Below are positions 45,928 to 56,700 of a stretch of DNA of 64,000 nucleotides, in pieces. This DNA comes from Bothriochloa decipiens. Lineage: Eukaryota; Streptophyta; Magnoliopsida; Poales; Poaceae. Made by a program: the position numbers and the translations under genes. The stretch spans positions 46,623,722 to 46,687,721 of the forward strand of contig CM041628.1 of the NCBI GenBank assembly GCA_023333625.1, written 5' to 3'. Every line of letters begins with the position of its first letter. Position 1 is the stretch's first letter. The notes beneath the pieces are model-generated. The model saw only the letters and a program-made list of their open reading frames with translations, ran no database searches and was not told where the DNA came from.

Positions 45928-48900
45928 CTATAGCTGGGCCCAGAAGCGTAACCAGTACGCTCCCCTGAAAATGACCTGCATAATAGAGTTAGATTTTATT
46001 TTATTAAAAACAACATCATTACGGCATCTCCAAATAGCCCAACACATAGCAGCCACTCCCACCCAAATCAAATTCCTAATCCTTTTACTTTGATTAGTCA
46101 GCCAATTACCAAACATGTGGCTGATTGATCTAGGTTGAGTTAAACTAGTAGCAAAGAAGATAATCCTCCAAATCATTTTAGCAAGAGGGCAGTCTAGGAA
46201 TAAATGTTGAATAGTTTCATTCCCATTGCAACAAACGCACTTCTGACTCCCTTTCCAGTTTTTTCTAACCAGGTTGTCTTTGGTAAGAACGACCCCCGTT
46301 GCAGGAACCATAGAAAAATTTTATTTTTAGAGGAACTTTTATCTTTCAGACCTTCGTATGCCGAAAAGATGTATTTGTATCTATAAGATTGAGATACAGG
46401 GACCGGACCGAGAATGAACCTGAACTGATTAAACTCCATCTAAAATGATCTGATCCATCTACTAGTTCGACATGAGAAATATGTGCTACTAGACTAAGCC
46501 ATTCTGTAAGTTTATTATCCACCAGAGCCCTCCTAAAAGAAATATTCAGAGGACTAGTGCTCATTATCTTTGAGACTGTAGCGTGAGGATCTCTCACAAT
46601 ATTATATAAAGATGGATAACGAACTTTCAGAGGCCTATCACCTGCCCATATGTCATCCCAAAATCTAGCTGTGGTTCCATCCTTAATATCGAAAGAACCC
46701 TTTGCCAGCACCTCATCTTTAATATGCATGAGGCCTCTCCAAAAATGAGAGTCATTTGGCTTAGCCATGACCTGGGATAAACTTTTGGAGTTGAGGTATT
46801 TATTTCGTAAAAGCGATTGCCAAATGCCTTCTGAATTCATTAGATTCACTAGCCATTTTGCTAGTAGGCATTTGTTTTGCAATTATAAATTCAGAATACC
46901 TAGTCCTCCTTGATCCTTGGGACGGCAAATAATATCCCATTTAGCAAGTCGGTATTTATGTTTCTTTGAGGATCCTTGCCAAAAGAACCTTGATCTGTAA
47001 TGATCTAGGTTCTTTAAGACACCCTTGGGGATCTCAAAGAAAGACATCATAAACATGGGCAGGCTACTCAGGACTGAATTAAGTAGTACTAGTCTTCCCC
47101 CATAAGACAGGTACTTCGCTTTCCAACATGAGAGCTTTTGTTTGAAACGATCTTCTACTTTACTCCATTCAGAATTTAGGAGCTTTCTATGGTGCATAGG
47201 GATCCCAAGATATCGGAAGGGGTATTCCCCAGCATGGCATCCAAAGAGAGAAGTATAAAATGATTCCATCTCTTTTGCTTCACCATAGCAGAAGATTTTG
47301 CTCTTGTGGAAATTAATCTTCAGCCCTGAAAGCTGTTCAAAGACACAGAGCAACAGTTTCAAATTCTGTGCTTGTTCTGGGTCGTGATCAAGAAAGATAA
47401 TAGTGTCGTCCGCATACTGTAATATGGACAAACCATCATCAATCAAATGGGGTAGAACACCTCTTATTTGACTGTCGGCTTTTGCTCTGTTTATAAGAAG
47501 AGCTAACATATCAGCGACGATATTAAATAAGATAGGTGACATTGGATCTCCCTGTCTAAGTCCACGCTTGGTTTGGAAGTAGGGTCCAATGTCATCATTG
47601 ACTTTGATGCCCACACTTCCACCTGTGACCATGGTCTCAATCCATCGACACCATTTGGGGGAGAATCCTTTCATTCGTAGCGTTTGTTGTAGGAAAGACC
47701 ACTTCACTTTGTCGTAGGCCTTTTCATAGTCAATTTTGAAAATGACCCCGTTTCTTTTTTTAGTATGAAGCTCATGGATGGTTTCGTGTAAAATGACGAC
47801 ACCTTCCATTATATTCCTGCCTGGCATAAAGGCAGTTTGTGTTGGTCTCACTACAGTTTTAGCTACCAGATTAAGCCGATTTGTGCCCACTTTTGTGAAT
47901 ATTTTAAAGCTCACATTAAGAACACAAATTGGTCTATATTGCTGAATTGTTATAGCATTATCTACTTTTGGGATTAAAGTAATAATTCCAAAGTTCAGAC
48001 TGAAGAGGTCAAGAGCCTCCCTATGCAGATTAGTGAATAAGGCAAGGAGGTCATCCTTTATCACTCCCCAAAATACCTGATAGAATTCTGCCGGAAAACC
48101 ATCTGGTCCAGGAGCCTTATTATGCTCCATCTGAAAAATCGCCTCCCTCACTTCAGACTCAGTGAACGGACTAATGAGGATGTCATTTTCCTCAGGCGAT
48201 ACCTGTGGAATATCCAGGTTATGGTCTTCTCTAAGGGAGATCTCAAGATTGTCTGGTTGGCCAAAAAGGTCTTTATAATAAGTTGTAATATGATCTTTGA
48301 GACTATCATCACCAATCACAGCACCTTGAGCACCCTCAAGTTTATAAATATGCTGTTTGCGATGTTTCCCGTTGGCCACTAGGTGAAAGAACCGAGTATT
48401 AGAATCCCCTTCCAAAAGGGTTTTAACTTTGGCTCTCTGGTACCATTTTAGTTCCTCCTCTCTCAGAAGATTAACTAATCGCTCTTTTAAATAGTGCTTC
48501 AGATTAATCTCTTGATCAGAAAGAGGGGAAATTTCAGCTTTCCTATCGATTTTCTCTAACAGAGCTATCAGACTCTTCTTTTCTTTTCGATAGGACCCTG
48601 CTGTGTGCTTCGCCCATCCCCTTAAATACTGTCGGAGTCTGCGAATCTTAACTTGCCAGCGTTCAAGGGGAGTTGACCCAGAGCATGGAGATTGCCAAAT
48701 ATTTGCAACCATATCATGAAAACCATCTCTTATTAGCCATCCTCTCTCAAACTTGAAAGGACGACTATGTGTCTGGTGGGTTGAAGCACCCGTATTAAGT
48801 ACCAAAGGAGTATGGTCAGAAATATTCCCATCCCTTGGTTGTACTGTGGAAAGAGGAAACATGATTTCCCATTCAGTACTAACGAGGACTCTATCTAATT

Positions 48901-49486
48901 TCTCAAATGTCGGATTATCCCCTGGGCCTGCCCAAGTGTACTGTCGGCCAGCCATATTAATCTCCTTAAGGTCGAGAGACTCAATTATAGCATTAAAAAG
49001 GTTGGGCCATTTCGGGTCAAAAACCCCAGTACTTTTATCTTCTGGGCACCGCATTATATTAAAATCTCCTCCTATGATAAATGGGAGAGACTCTTTGGAG
49101 CATGTGTTGGCGAGTTCGACCAAGAAATCACGCTTATTCTGTAGTTGTGCAGGTCCATAAACCGAATATAGCACAAACTTGAAGTCATTCGATTTGACTC
49201 TAAGGGTGAATTTTACATAAAAATCTCCCTCCCCAATACTTCCAATGTCAAAGACCTTCATGTCCACACCAAGCAAAATACCCCCCGACCTACCATGGGG
49301 TGCCATAGTGTGCCAAAGAAAATCATGTCCTCCACAAAGATTCTTGAGCACATGATCCGGGAATGAATCTCGCCCCGTTTCAGAGAGAGCAATAAAATTA
49401 ATCTGCTCTTCCTTAACAAGTTCAGCCAAATACCTATGTTTAGCCAAGTCTCCTAGACCTCTGCTATTCCAGAAGACACCCTTCAT
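45928..49486 (-). pseudogene. LINE ORF2, disrupted after the RT domain
   Basis: Residues 1-230 form the endonuclease (start MKGVFWNSRGLGD, then IGGDFNI and SDHTPL). The RT domain follows (NKAPGPDGFPAEFYQ, KVDNAITIQQYRPI, GLRQGDPMSPILF, and YADD at 47405-47416). This 867-residue frame ends at TAA 46883-46885 right after GGLGILNL. The same frame continues for 178 codons (QNKCLLAKWLVN...), so TAA is a nonsense change inside a longer ORF. Two further frameshifts (near 46350-46440 and 46200-46310) split the zf-RVT tail, which still reads NWKGSQKCVCCNGNETIQHL. The EN-RT part could be made, but the C-terminal finger would be missing. ORF2 starts inside the ORF1 stop codon. Confidence 0.88.
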
Positions 49487-52203
49487 TTTACAATAATTTT
49501 AGAAGGGGTTTTGGGTTTGTTAGGAAGTTTGCCTTTCAAAAAATTCTTGGCATTATTGTATTTTTTCTTCCTTGGGAGTGGAGAGAGATCGATAATTTGA
49601 TCACTTTCCCCCTCCAGCAAATTCTCATTTAAATTACCACTTGCGTGGCCGAGAATTGCATCTATTTGGCTTTCTAGCTCATCATCGCTCTCAAAATTGG
49701 AGAGCCTAGAATTGATAGAGCTTTTCTTTGTTTTAGCACATAAAACCAACCTATCTACCTCTAAGTTTTTAATACAAGCTACTCCTGAGGTATCTAAGTT
49801 GATGCCTATCCTACCAAGGTTTGAAATTACTTTGGAATCCGGAAAGCCAGTGAAAGAATTACCTGGAAATTCGAGGTTCTTTTTCGCGGCCATCCGTTCA
49901 ATCTTGTGTAGAGTGTGGACATCCGTCGTCCCTGCATTCCTCTCACTACGGCGCAACACCTTGATGGGTGCCGCCGTAACCACCGGTGGTCCCTCACCAA
50001 CTGCCAGGGAGGACGTGTCGACAGGAGTAATCACCTCCTCTGAGAACGTCGCACAAGGTGTCGCAGGAGGGATGGTTTGCTCCTCAGCTCCACCCTCCCC
50101 CATCCCGGCCAAAGGGGGAACGGCGAGGAGTAATGAGGCAGCAAGAAGGGTAGACGTGGCGCCGTCCTGGGGGGTAGGTGGTGGAGAAGACCCCCCAACG
50201 CTCGTCCCAGGTCCCAGCTCCAGAGTCGTGGGGTCAGGGAGGAGGTGTAAGGGCTCGGTTGCAGTAGCAACCCCCACACCCGCCTCACCAACCTGCTCGT
50301 CAAGGGTGGCCTTAGAGCCGGCCTGGGGGATTGGCGGTGAAGATCCCCCCGAGCCAGCTGCAGCCACAGCGTCGTCGTGGCCCAAAACAGAGCCGGCCTG
50401 GGGGGTAGGTGGTGGTGAAGATCCTCCCGAGCCAGCTGCAGCCACAGTGTCGTCGTGGCCCAAGGCCACCTCCTCGTGGTCCTCCTCAAGGATGGCCACG
50501 TAGCCGGCCTGGGGGGTAGGTGGTGGTGAAGATCCCCCCGAGCCAGCTGCAGCCACAGCGTCGTCGTGGTCCAAGGCCACCTCCTCCACGCTGAGCACGT
50601 GGTCCTCGCCAAGGGTGGCCACTGAGCCGGCCTTGGGGGTAGGTGGTGAAGATCCCCCCGAGCCAGCTGCAGCCACAGTGTCGTTGTGGCCCAAAGCCAC
50701 CTCCTCGTGGTCCTCCTGAGGGGTGGCCACGGAGCCGGCCTGGGGGGCAGGTGGTGGTGAAGATCCCCCCGAGCCAGCTGCAGCCACAGTGTCGTCGTGT
50801 CCCAAGGCCACCTCCTCCACACTGAGCTCCTCTGTGGATTCTTGCATGACCTGGAAGCTGATCTCCTCAATAAGCTGATCACAAGCTATATCCACTGCTT
50901 CCTGAACCAAAGCCGCTTGTCTATGAGGAGGCATCTGCTGTTGGGGGTTTGGAGGTTTCTCAGACCCTGGTGCATTGTTCTGAGAATTATGCTGATCAGA
51001 AGCTTCTGCATCCTCCATCTCACGGTCACTCCCTTCTGGTTCCCTATCACTGTCTCCCAGCAGGTCATCATCAACATTAGCATCACTAGGGCCACTCTGT
51101 ACAGTCTCATCCGCCTTAAAAAATAGGCGGTAAATGCCAATGCCCACACACACATCAGCAAACTCCGGGATCTTTTTAACATCATAAACACCAACCCGGA
51201 TACGAACCTGTCCAGTCGCACGAAGGTGTACCATATCTACCTTTTGTGTTGTCCCAATGATAGTCCCCACTGCCCAAAGTGCTAGAAAAGAACGAAGTGC
51301 TCTGGGAACCCTGGTGACAGTGACCCATGTCTGCTCCAGCAATCTGAAAGGTTGTATGTCATCCACATACTCAGCAAAAGAAATTGTGCCCTCCTTATTC
51401 TTTGTTGTGAAAGTGTGGATTGCAACCATGCGGTCTAATTCCTCTTTGCTCGGAAACGGAACAACAAAAGATTTATCACCTAGCTGCTGGACCTCCCATT
51501 CCCAACGAACCGGAATAACTCTTGCCAATTCAGTTTGAAGCAACTGAGGTGAAACAACCCCCTCTTCTACAGTGATAAGGGCAGCGGTTGCTGACTGAAA
51601 AGTGTCCACAATGTGAATGTTCTTACCCGCCTGGATTTGAAAAAAACCCATCCCATCCTCCGCTGCACCACAAAGAGCAACTGTTGGTTTAGGACCACGC
51701 AGTAAAGGACACCTATTGGCAAAGTGTTCCTCAGTGCAAATATCACATTCTGGCTTCACAGCAGGATCCTTCCTCTTCCTCTTCTTTCCCAGCTCCTCGT
51801 CCCCCTCCTCATGGGGCTTGTCATCGGTAGTCGCCCCGGAAGCCGCCTCAATAGCCTCCGGATGCGGCTCAGAACCACGATCGCGGACACCGCGACCAGC
51901 ACGCCCGCCGCGACCGCCGCGGCCACCCGCTGGATTGGGTGCACCGCGTCCTCCTGTCGGATTGGGTGCGCCGCGACCTGCCGTGGGTTCACCACCGGTG
52001 CCGCGACCACCTGCCGGCTGTGCACCCCCACGGCCGCCCCGGCCGTGCGCGCGACCGCGGTCGCGGGCCTTGTCCTCCATGCGCGCCCCCTGCTGTGGGT
52101 TTCCATCTCGAACGTGGGAGCCGACCAGCTGCCGCCCCCGACCCTGACGGCGATCCACCTGAGCACCCTGACCGATGCCTCTTCCTCCTCCCGCCATCAG
52201 CAC
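49483..52203 (-). CDS. LINE ORF1, nucleic-acid-binding protein
   Basis: This is an intact 906-residue frame beginning MLMAGGGRGIGQG. Residues 1-130 are Gly/Arg-rich with RGG and PTGGRGAPNP repeats. A zinc-knuckle-like motif, CDICTEEHFANRC, follows at about residue 152-164; its spacing CX2CX3HX4C is one residue shorter than the common CX2CX4HX4C. A conserved-looking globular part runs through about residue 370, then an acidic stretch. About residues 460-640 hold five copies of a roughly 37-residue unit (VALGHDDTVAAAGSGGSSPP). The family role is binding the element's own RNA in the ribonucleoprotein. The stop codon overlaps the ORF2 start (ATGA). Cellular function is not expected. Confidence 0.9.
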   Translation of the reverse strand: MLMAGGGRGIGQGAQVDRRQGRGRQLVGSHVRDGNPQQGARMEDKARDRGRAHGRGGRGGAQPAGGRGTGGEPTAGRGAPNPTGGRGAPNPAGGRGGRGGRAGRGVRDRGSEPHPEAIEAASGATTDDKPHEEGDEELGKKRKRKDPAVKPECDICTEEHFANRCPLLRGPKPTVALCGAAEDGMGFFQIQAGKNIHIVDTFQSATAALITVEEGVVSPQLLQTELARVIPVRWEWEVQQLGDKSFVVPFPSKEELDRMVAIHTFTTKNKEGTISFAEYVDDIQPFRLLEQTWVTVTRVPRALRSFLALWAVGTIIGTTQKVDMVHLRATGQVRIRVGVYDVKKIPEFADVCVGIGIYRLFFKADETVQSGPSDANVDDDLLGDSDREPEGSDREMEDAEASDQHNSQNNAPGSEKPPNPQQQMPPHRQAALVQEAVDIACDQLIEEISFQVMQESTEELSVEEVALGHDDTVAAAGSGGSSPPPAPQAGSVATPQEDHEEVALGHNDTVAAAGSGGSSPPTPKAGSVATLGEDHVLSVEEVALDHDDAVAAAGSGGSSPPPTPQAGYVAILEEDHEEVALGHDDTVAAAGSGGSSPPPTPQAGSVLGHDDAVAAAGSGGSSPPIPQAGSKATLDEQVGEAGVGVATATEPLHLLPDPTTLELGPGTSVGGSSPPPTPQDGATSTLLAASLLLAVPPLAGMGEGGAEEQTIPPATPCATFSEEVITPVDTSSLAVGEGPPVVTAAPIKVLRRSERNAGTTDVHTLHKIERMAAKKNLEFPGNSFTGFPDSKVISNLGRIGINLDTSGVACIKNLEVDRLVLCAKTKKSSINSRLSNFESDDELESQIDAILGHASGNLNENLLEGESDQIIDLSPLPRKKKYNNAKNFLKGKLPNKPKTPSKIIVK
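50300..50830 (-). repeat. Minisatellite within LINE ORF1 (5 units)
   Basis: The plus-strand word GAGCCAGCTGCAGCCACAG starts units at about 50351, 50429, 50540, 50660 and 50771, giving spacings of 78, 111, 120 and 111 bp. All are multiples of three, so the ORF1 frame is kept. A degenerate half-unit (GGSSPPPTPQ) lies further downstream in the protein. Confidence 0.85.
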
Positions 52204-52520
52204 GTCGCGATAAGAAGCGGGAGCGGTGACGAAGAGCGAGGGGTTGACGATGCGACGTGCCGGACCTCGGAAGGAAGTCCGGATGGTCTTCTGGACGGCG
52301 GCGGCTTGGAGGTCCGGGACGATCTTCTCTGGCAGCGGAGCCGATCCAATCGGCTGCTGTGTCGTCTGGGCGAAATTGTCTGGCGGCGGAGGCGAGACCG
52401 AGGCCGAACCGATCGGTGGCGTGGAGACGGGGCGAACTTTCCAGGCGTCCGGACGAAACGTGTGCTGTGCCGTGCAGGATGCCGTCCCGATCTGATCGGC
52501 TGCTGTGCGTCCGTCCAGAT

Positions 52521-52640
52521 CGTGCTGCGCCGTGCGGGAGTCGGACCGACGCTGCTCGTGCTACGCCGTGCGGGAGTCGGACCGAAGCTGTACGTGCTGC
52601 GCCGTGCGGGAGGACCGAAGCTGCTCGTAGACGGACCGAA
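52521..52640 (-). repeat. 36-bp tandem monomers in LINE 5' leader
   Basis: CGTGCTGCGCCGTGCGGGAG followed by TCGGACCGACGCTGCT starts at 52521. A second copy begins at 52557 (36 bp), a third at 52593 (33 bp, missing TC and one further base), and a partial at 52626. They lie 320-440 bp upstream of the ORF1 ATG in GC-rich DNA, where LINE promoters sit. Promoter activity is an inference. Confidence 0.75.
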
Positions 52641-53526
52641 GCTGCGGGTTAGTCCTTGCACCATGGGCCGTGGAATTGGGCCCGTACAGCAAAGAGACTC
52701 CAACCGGCTTTTGAATCCGCGTCGCGATCGGATCACGCGGATCGCGGATCAGCCGCCGTCGCCGGCCGGCCCTCTCTAACGCCGGCAGCACGAGATCGCC
52801 AAAGGTTGTTGCCGGAGTAATCCTGGGTGGTGGCAAAGGACCTCGCCATGGCGCGGAACGAGAAGAAGGTCCCGGCGCCGCTTCCTTGGATCGTGAAGAA
52901 GGCAGCGGCGTTGATTCCGTCGGCCTCTGCACAGCGACGGACGGACATGCGGCCGGAACGAGCTGTGGAGAAGGTGCTGCCGCCTGAGCTTCTTCAACGA
53001 CTCCAAGGTCCTCATAGTCCGAGTCGGAGTCGTCACCGGAGACGTCGCCGGAGTTCCAAAATCTTCCCGAAGGACCCCCATGGCCGGCGGTTGGTTCCAT
53101 GGCCGTGATCCGGCGAAGCGCCATTCGCATGGACGGGGCCAAAATTACCGGAGCCATCCCCCATGAGGTGTGGACGACCGGCAAGTTGGTGATGCCGTCG
53201 GCGATGGCCGGCGGCGGTGGTCACTCTCTCTTGCGGTGGTCACTCCATACACTAGGAAAATATTGGTTCATCCATTCTGACGGGCTTATGTACAACAATG
53301 GTATATACAAAAAAAAAATCTGTATATATCTGTTTTACTCTACTCGTGAGTGCAGCTTCCTATACATATAGCCTTCTTTCATGTTTATATACCCAATATA
53401 AAATAATCAAAGGTGTACAGTAAGAGAAAACTCTACGCTATATATCCCTCTTGTCCATAAGATGCAACATGCAAGACCTGCACAGCGCACATATTTCGAT
53501 CATGAAAAATATCGTTAAAATACGTA

Positions 53527-53674
53527 AGATTCTCTCTGTTTCAAATTATAAGACATTTTGGCTTTTCTAACTACGTAGGTTTTAACATGCACTTTGATAT
53601 ATATTATGCCTAAATATCTATGTAATGTATCTAGAAAAGCCTAGATATGTTATAATTTAGAATTGGGGGAGCAG
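53527..53674. mobile_element. Stowaway-type MITE (148 bp)
   Basis: The ends AGATTCTCTCTGTTTCAAAT and (reverse complement) CTGCTCCCCCAATTCTAAAT continue into ATTATAA on both sides. TA flanks at 53525-53526 and 53675-53676. It ends 42 bp downstream of the stop codon of the ABC transporter (53717, minus strand), so it probably lies in that gene's 3' UTR or just beyond. Confidence 0.8.
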
Positions 53675-53716
53675 TAACATAGATGTGAAGTAAAAAAAAC
53701 ATATATACACTTGCAT

Positions 53717-56700
53717 CTATTTCAACTTTAACATACTAAGAAACGCAACAAGCCGGAAGAGCACACCGTGGAGCATAATAATAGTGATGCAAAGATTAAA
53801 CTCTTTGATATCATAGCCCCCTTGGAGCAATGCTCCACATCTAGTGATCAACCACACACCTGAATACCTGAAGACAAAACTGCGTTAGGCAAAAGATGGG
53901 AAAGCTTGACATTGCTTATACAAGTAATGGTGGTTAAGGAAATCGTAAAAGTTCAAAAAAAATTGCACTAATGTAACAATTTTCTTTCTTGAGAAACACT
54001 AGCCAATTTTTTTCACCAAAGACAAACAAACATACACTGAATGACCGATAGACACTTTGAGAACTAGTTCATTAATTCCAGGTTATATGATGATGACAGT
54101 TGAGTCAAAATATAGGCTGTGTAACACCTGAAGTTCGAAAACATGAGATCTTGGCTGAACCAAGTGGTTCATAGCTACTCCATCTGTTTTTTTACATGTC
54201 ATATTAGTTTTTTCCTACGTCAAACATTTCTATATTCTACAATAAAGTTTTAAAAAATTGTATAGATTAACAACATAAGATTTATGTTTTTAGATTCATT
54301 ATAAGAAATACTTCCATAATATACAGTTCACAAGTTGTGAAACAACATAGATTTTTTAAAACTGATGGTCAAAGTTAGGGATGTTTAACTTAGGACAAAC
54401 CTAATATGACATGTAAAAAACGGATGGAGTAGTTTCTTTTGAATGTGAGAACTCTGGACTTATTTCTTGTGCGTGAATAAACAAGGCGATCATAATAGTT
54501 TTCCTGCTATGCACACATTTGATTAACAACGCCATAAACAAGTTCACAAACTACAGGATGACTGCTGATAGAAGAAACAGAACACTAACTCTTTTGCTCC
54601 TGCAATGATGAATGCTTCTAGAGCCCAGTTTGGATAGCTCAATTCTTTTATAACCCGCGGAAGGTCTGGTTTAGTGCCCACCAGGACCAGGACAACAGGT
54701 ACTATTGCAGAACTCTGCAACAGTATAGTTCATTAGCCACCTTCCATAGAGTTAATATCGTGATTAAAAAAAGATGCCCGACTTACCAACTGCGCTAATC
54801 CGAGCTCAAACCAAATCGAAAAAGTGTAACCTATGCCAGTTACACAATAAATAAGGGCCAGCAAAACCAAATAGTTGTCTCTAAGAGTTGACCGGGGATT
54901 GTTGAAGAAATAAAATGTTGAGAGAAAGATGATTGGCTTAACGACAGTATTGAAATGATCAATAGTATCTCTTGCAAGAAAGTAAGCTAAAGAGCTCATG
55001 CCGGATTCTCTCTCCCTCCAATACTGCAATTTTTCAGGTGAAAATGACCGCAATGACGCAAGCTGGCATAACAATGCTGCAATAAGCACATTAGCATTAG
55101 CTAAAATGTTACTGTAATGTATCTTACAGGGGACAAAAATTCCATTGTAATTATAATCAATATATTGAAAAAGGGATAATTTTTGCTCAAATTTTCTGTG
55201 ACCGAATTAACAATTAAGACTTATGGGATTATGTTAGGATTCCCATTGTCAAACAGTGTGAGTGCACTGTTATGAACTTATGAACATGGCTTGGCTGTGA
55301 TTTGCCTATTGTCAATATTGGAAAACGAAAGAACAGAGATACAGAGCCATGGACAAAAAAAAGGATATTATTTTTTTCTTTTTCGCTTGTACTTGTATTA
55401 TATTTGATAAACATATTATCCTGAAAAGTGTGCATTTAAAAGTGTTATAGCCACTGTCAGCACGTGAAATATACATATCTTGGTGTGCGTGGGTGTCTTG
55501 TATGAGTTCCTTCCCATTTTTTTCTTCTTAATATAATGATGCGCAGTTCTCCTGCGTGCTCAAGAAAAAATAATACATATCTTATAGCTCCTGTTTCAAC
55601 GTTGTATTGTGTGCTAGGGAAAAAAGTTCACTTTTGCACCCTGGCTTCTCTATATACTGAACAAAAGTATAATATTAATCTGTTGAAAACAAATTCAACT
55701 TCCATTCCATGATATCTTCGCTCTCCAACCACCTCAAGTAAATATGCCAAGCAAAGATGCAACAGGAGACACATATTTTTTCAATTTTAGTTCAAATTAG
55801 AGAAGCATAATTACAATGATATGGATATATCATGAATGATTAAGACCTGTGATAGAAGTTAGTTTATATTTACTAAAAGCTATTGATAATTTTATAGGAT
55901 CTCCATTATATACAGTCTATAATAACCCCGTTTTTCACAACAGGTCAGCCTTTTTTTTGTTCCTTTGATAGTTTACTTATGTAAATTACTAATCTGAAAC
56001 AAGAAAATATGATGACTTACAAACTGCCATTATGGTATATCCATAAGAAGCCACACCAAATGAATCATCTCGAACTCTAGCAATTGTCCCGATGCATACG
56101 CCAGCAATACACAATATTAGGTAATCAACGGCCTGTTGTGTAGCTTCACGCAACCGTTGCTTTGCTACCCTGAAACATTTTGACAGTATAGTCACAGAAT
56201 GATTCACACAGCATGTGGGAAATGTCAAAGAAAACAATTTACCTCCCCAAATAGTATCCATATTGTGCAAACACACCAGGTGTTTTCCTTTCCAGTAATA
56301 TATGTGATTGACTTAGATTACGGTGCACAGAATCTGTATTCTCTGACTGTTCTTCTGAAGACTGTTCGCTAATGGACCGAACAGTATATAACTCACGAAT
56401 TGTATTGATATTGTCAAGGTCCTTCTGCAAATCATCTGGAACTTGATAACCATTTTGTAGCAACCAAAGGAGTGGCAAGTGTTTAGGAGTGATATTTCCC
56501 CTCATTTTTATCTTTACTATTCCCTCTAAAATGTCAATGAAATAGTCTGGAGGATTCTCACGGTCTGGCACCTTGATTCCCAGACCTGCGAAGTACATTT
56601 CAACTTCATATATAGGTCCATGATAAGCAATAAGGCCACCTCTTGCCAAAAGGACAAAGTTGTCAAACATGTTGAACAAAGTATAGCTGTGTAAAACATT

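Larger units (their letters stand above)
45700..53250 (-). mobile_element. Young, nearly complete LINE
   Basis: On the minus strand the order is a GC-rich 5' leader (about 53250-52204), ORF1 (52203-49483), ORF2 with endonuclease and RT (from 49486), a zf-RVT tail, a 3' UTR and a short A run (about 45705-45711, with ATTATCT before it). Only three lesions are evident, all in the last third of ORF2, so insertion is recent by comparison with the LINE at 8.7-16.5 kb. I could not establish a convincing target duplication; TATGGA is present near both ends but is too short to rely on. The 5' limit is approximate. Confidence 0.9.

Noticed and set aside
49697..52779. Long plus-strand and alternate-phase frames across the LINE ORF1 and leader
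   Set aside because: They are antisense or frame-shifted readings of the GC-rich repeats; the minus-strand 906-codon frame with a zinc knuckle is the real one.
45700..53250. TATGGA near both ends of the young LINE as its target duplication
   Set aside because: Six bases is too short in AT-rich flanks and the 5' border is not exactly defined.
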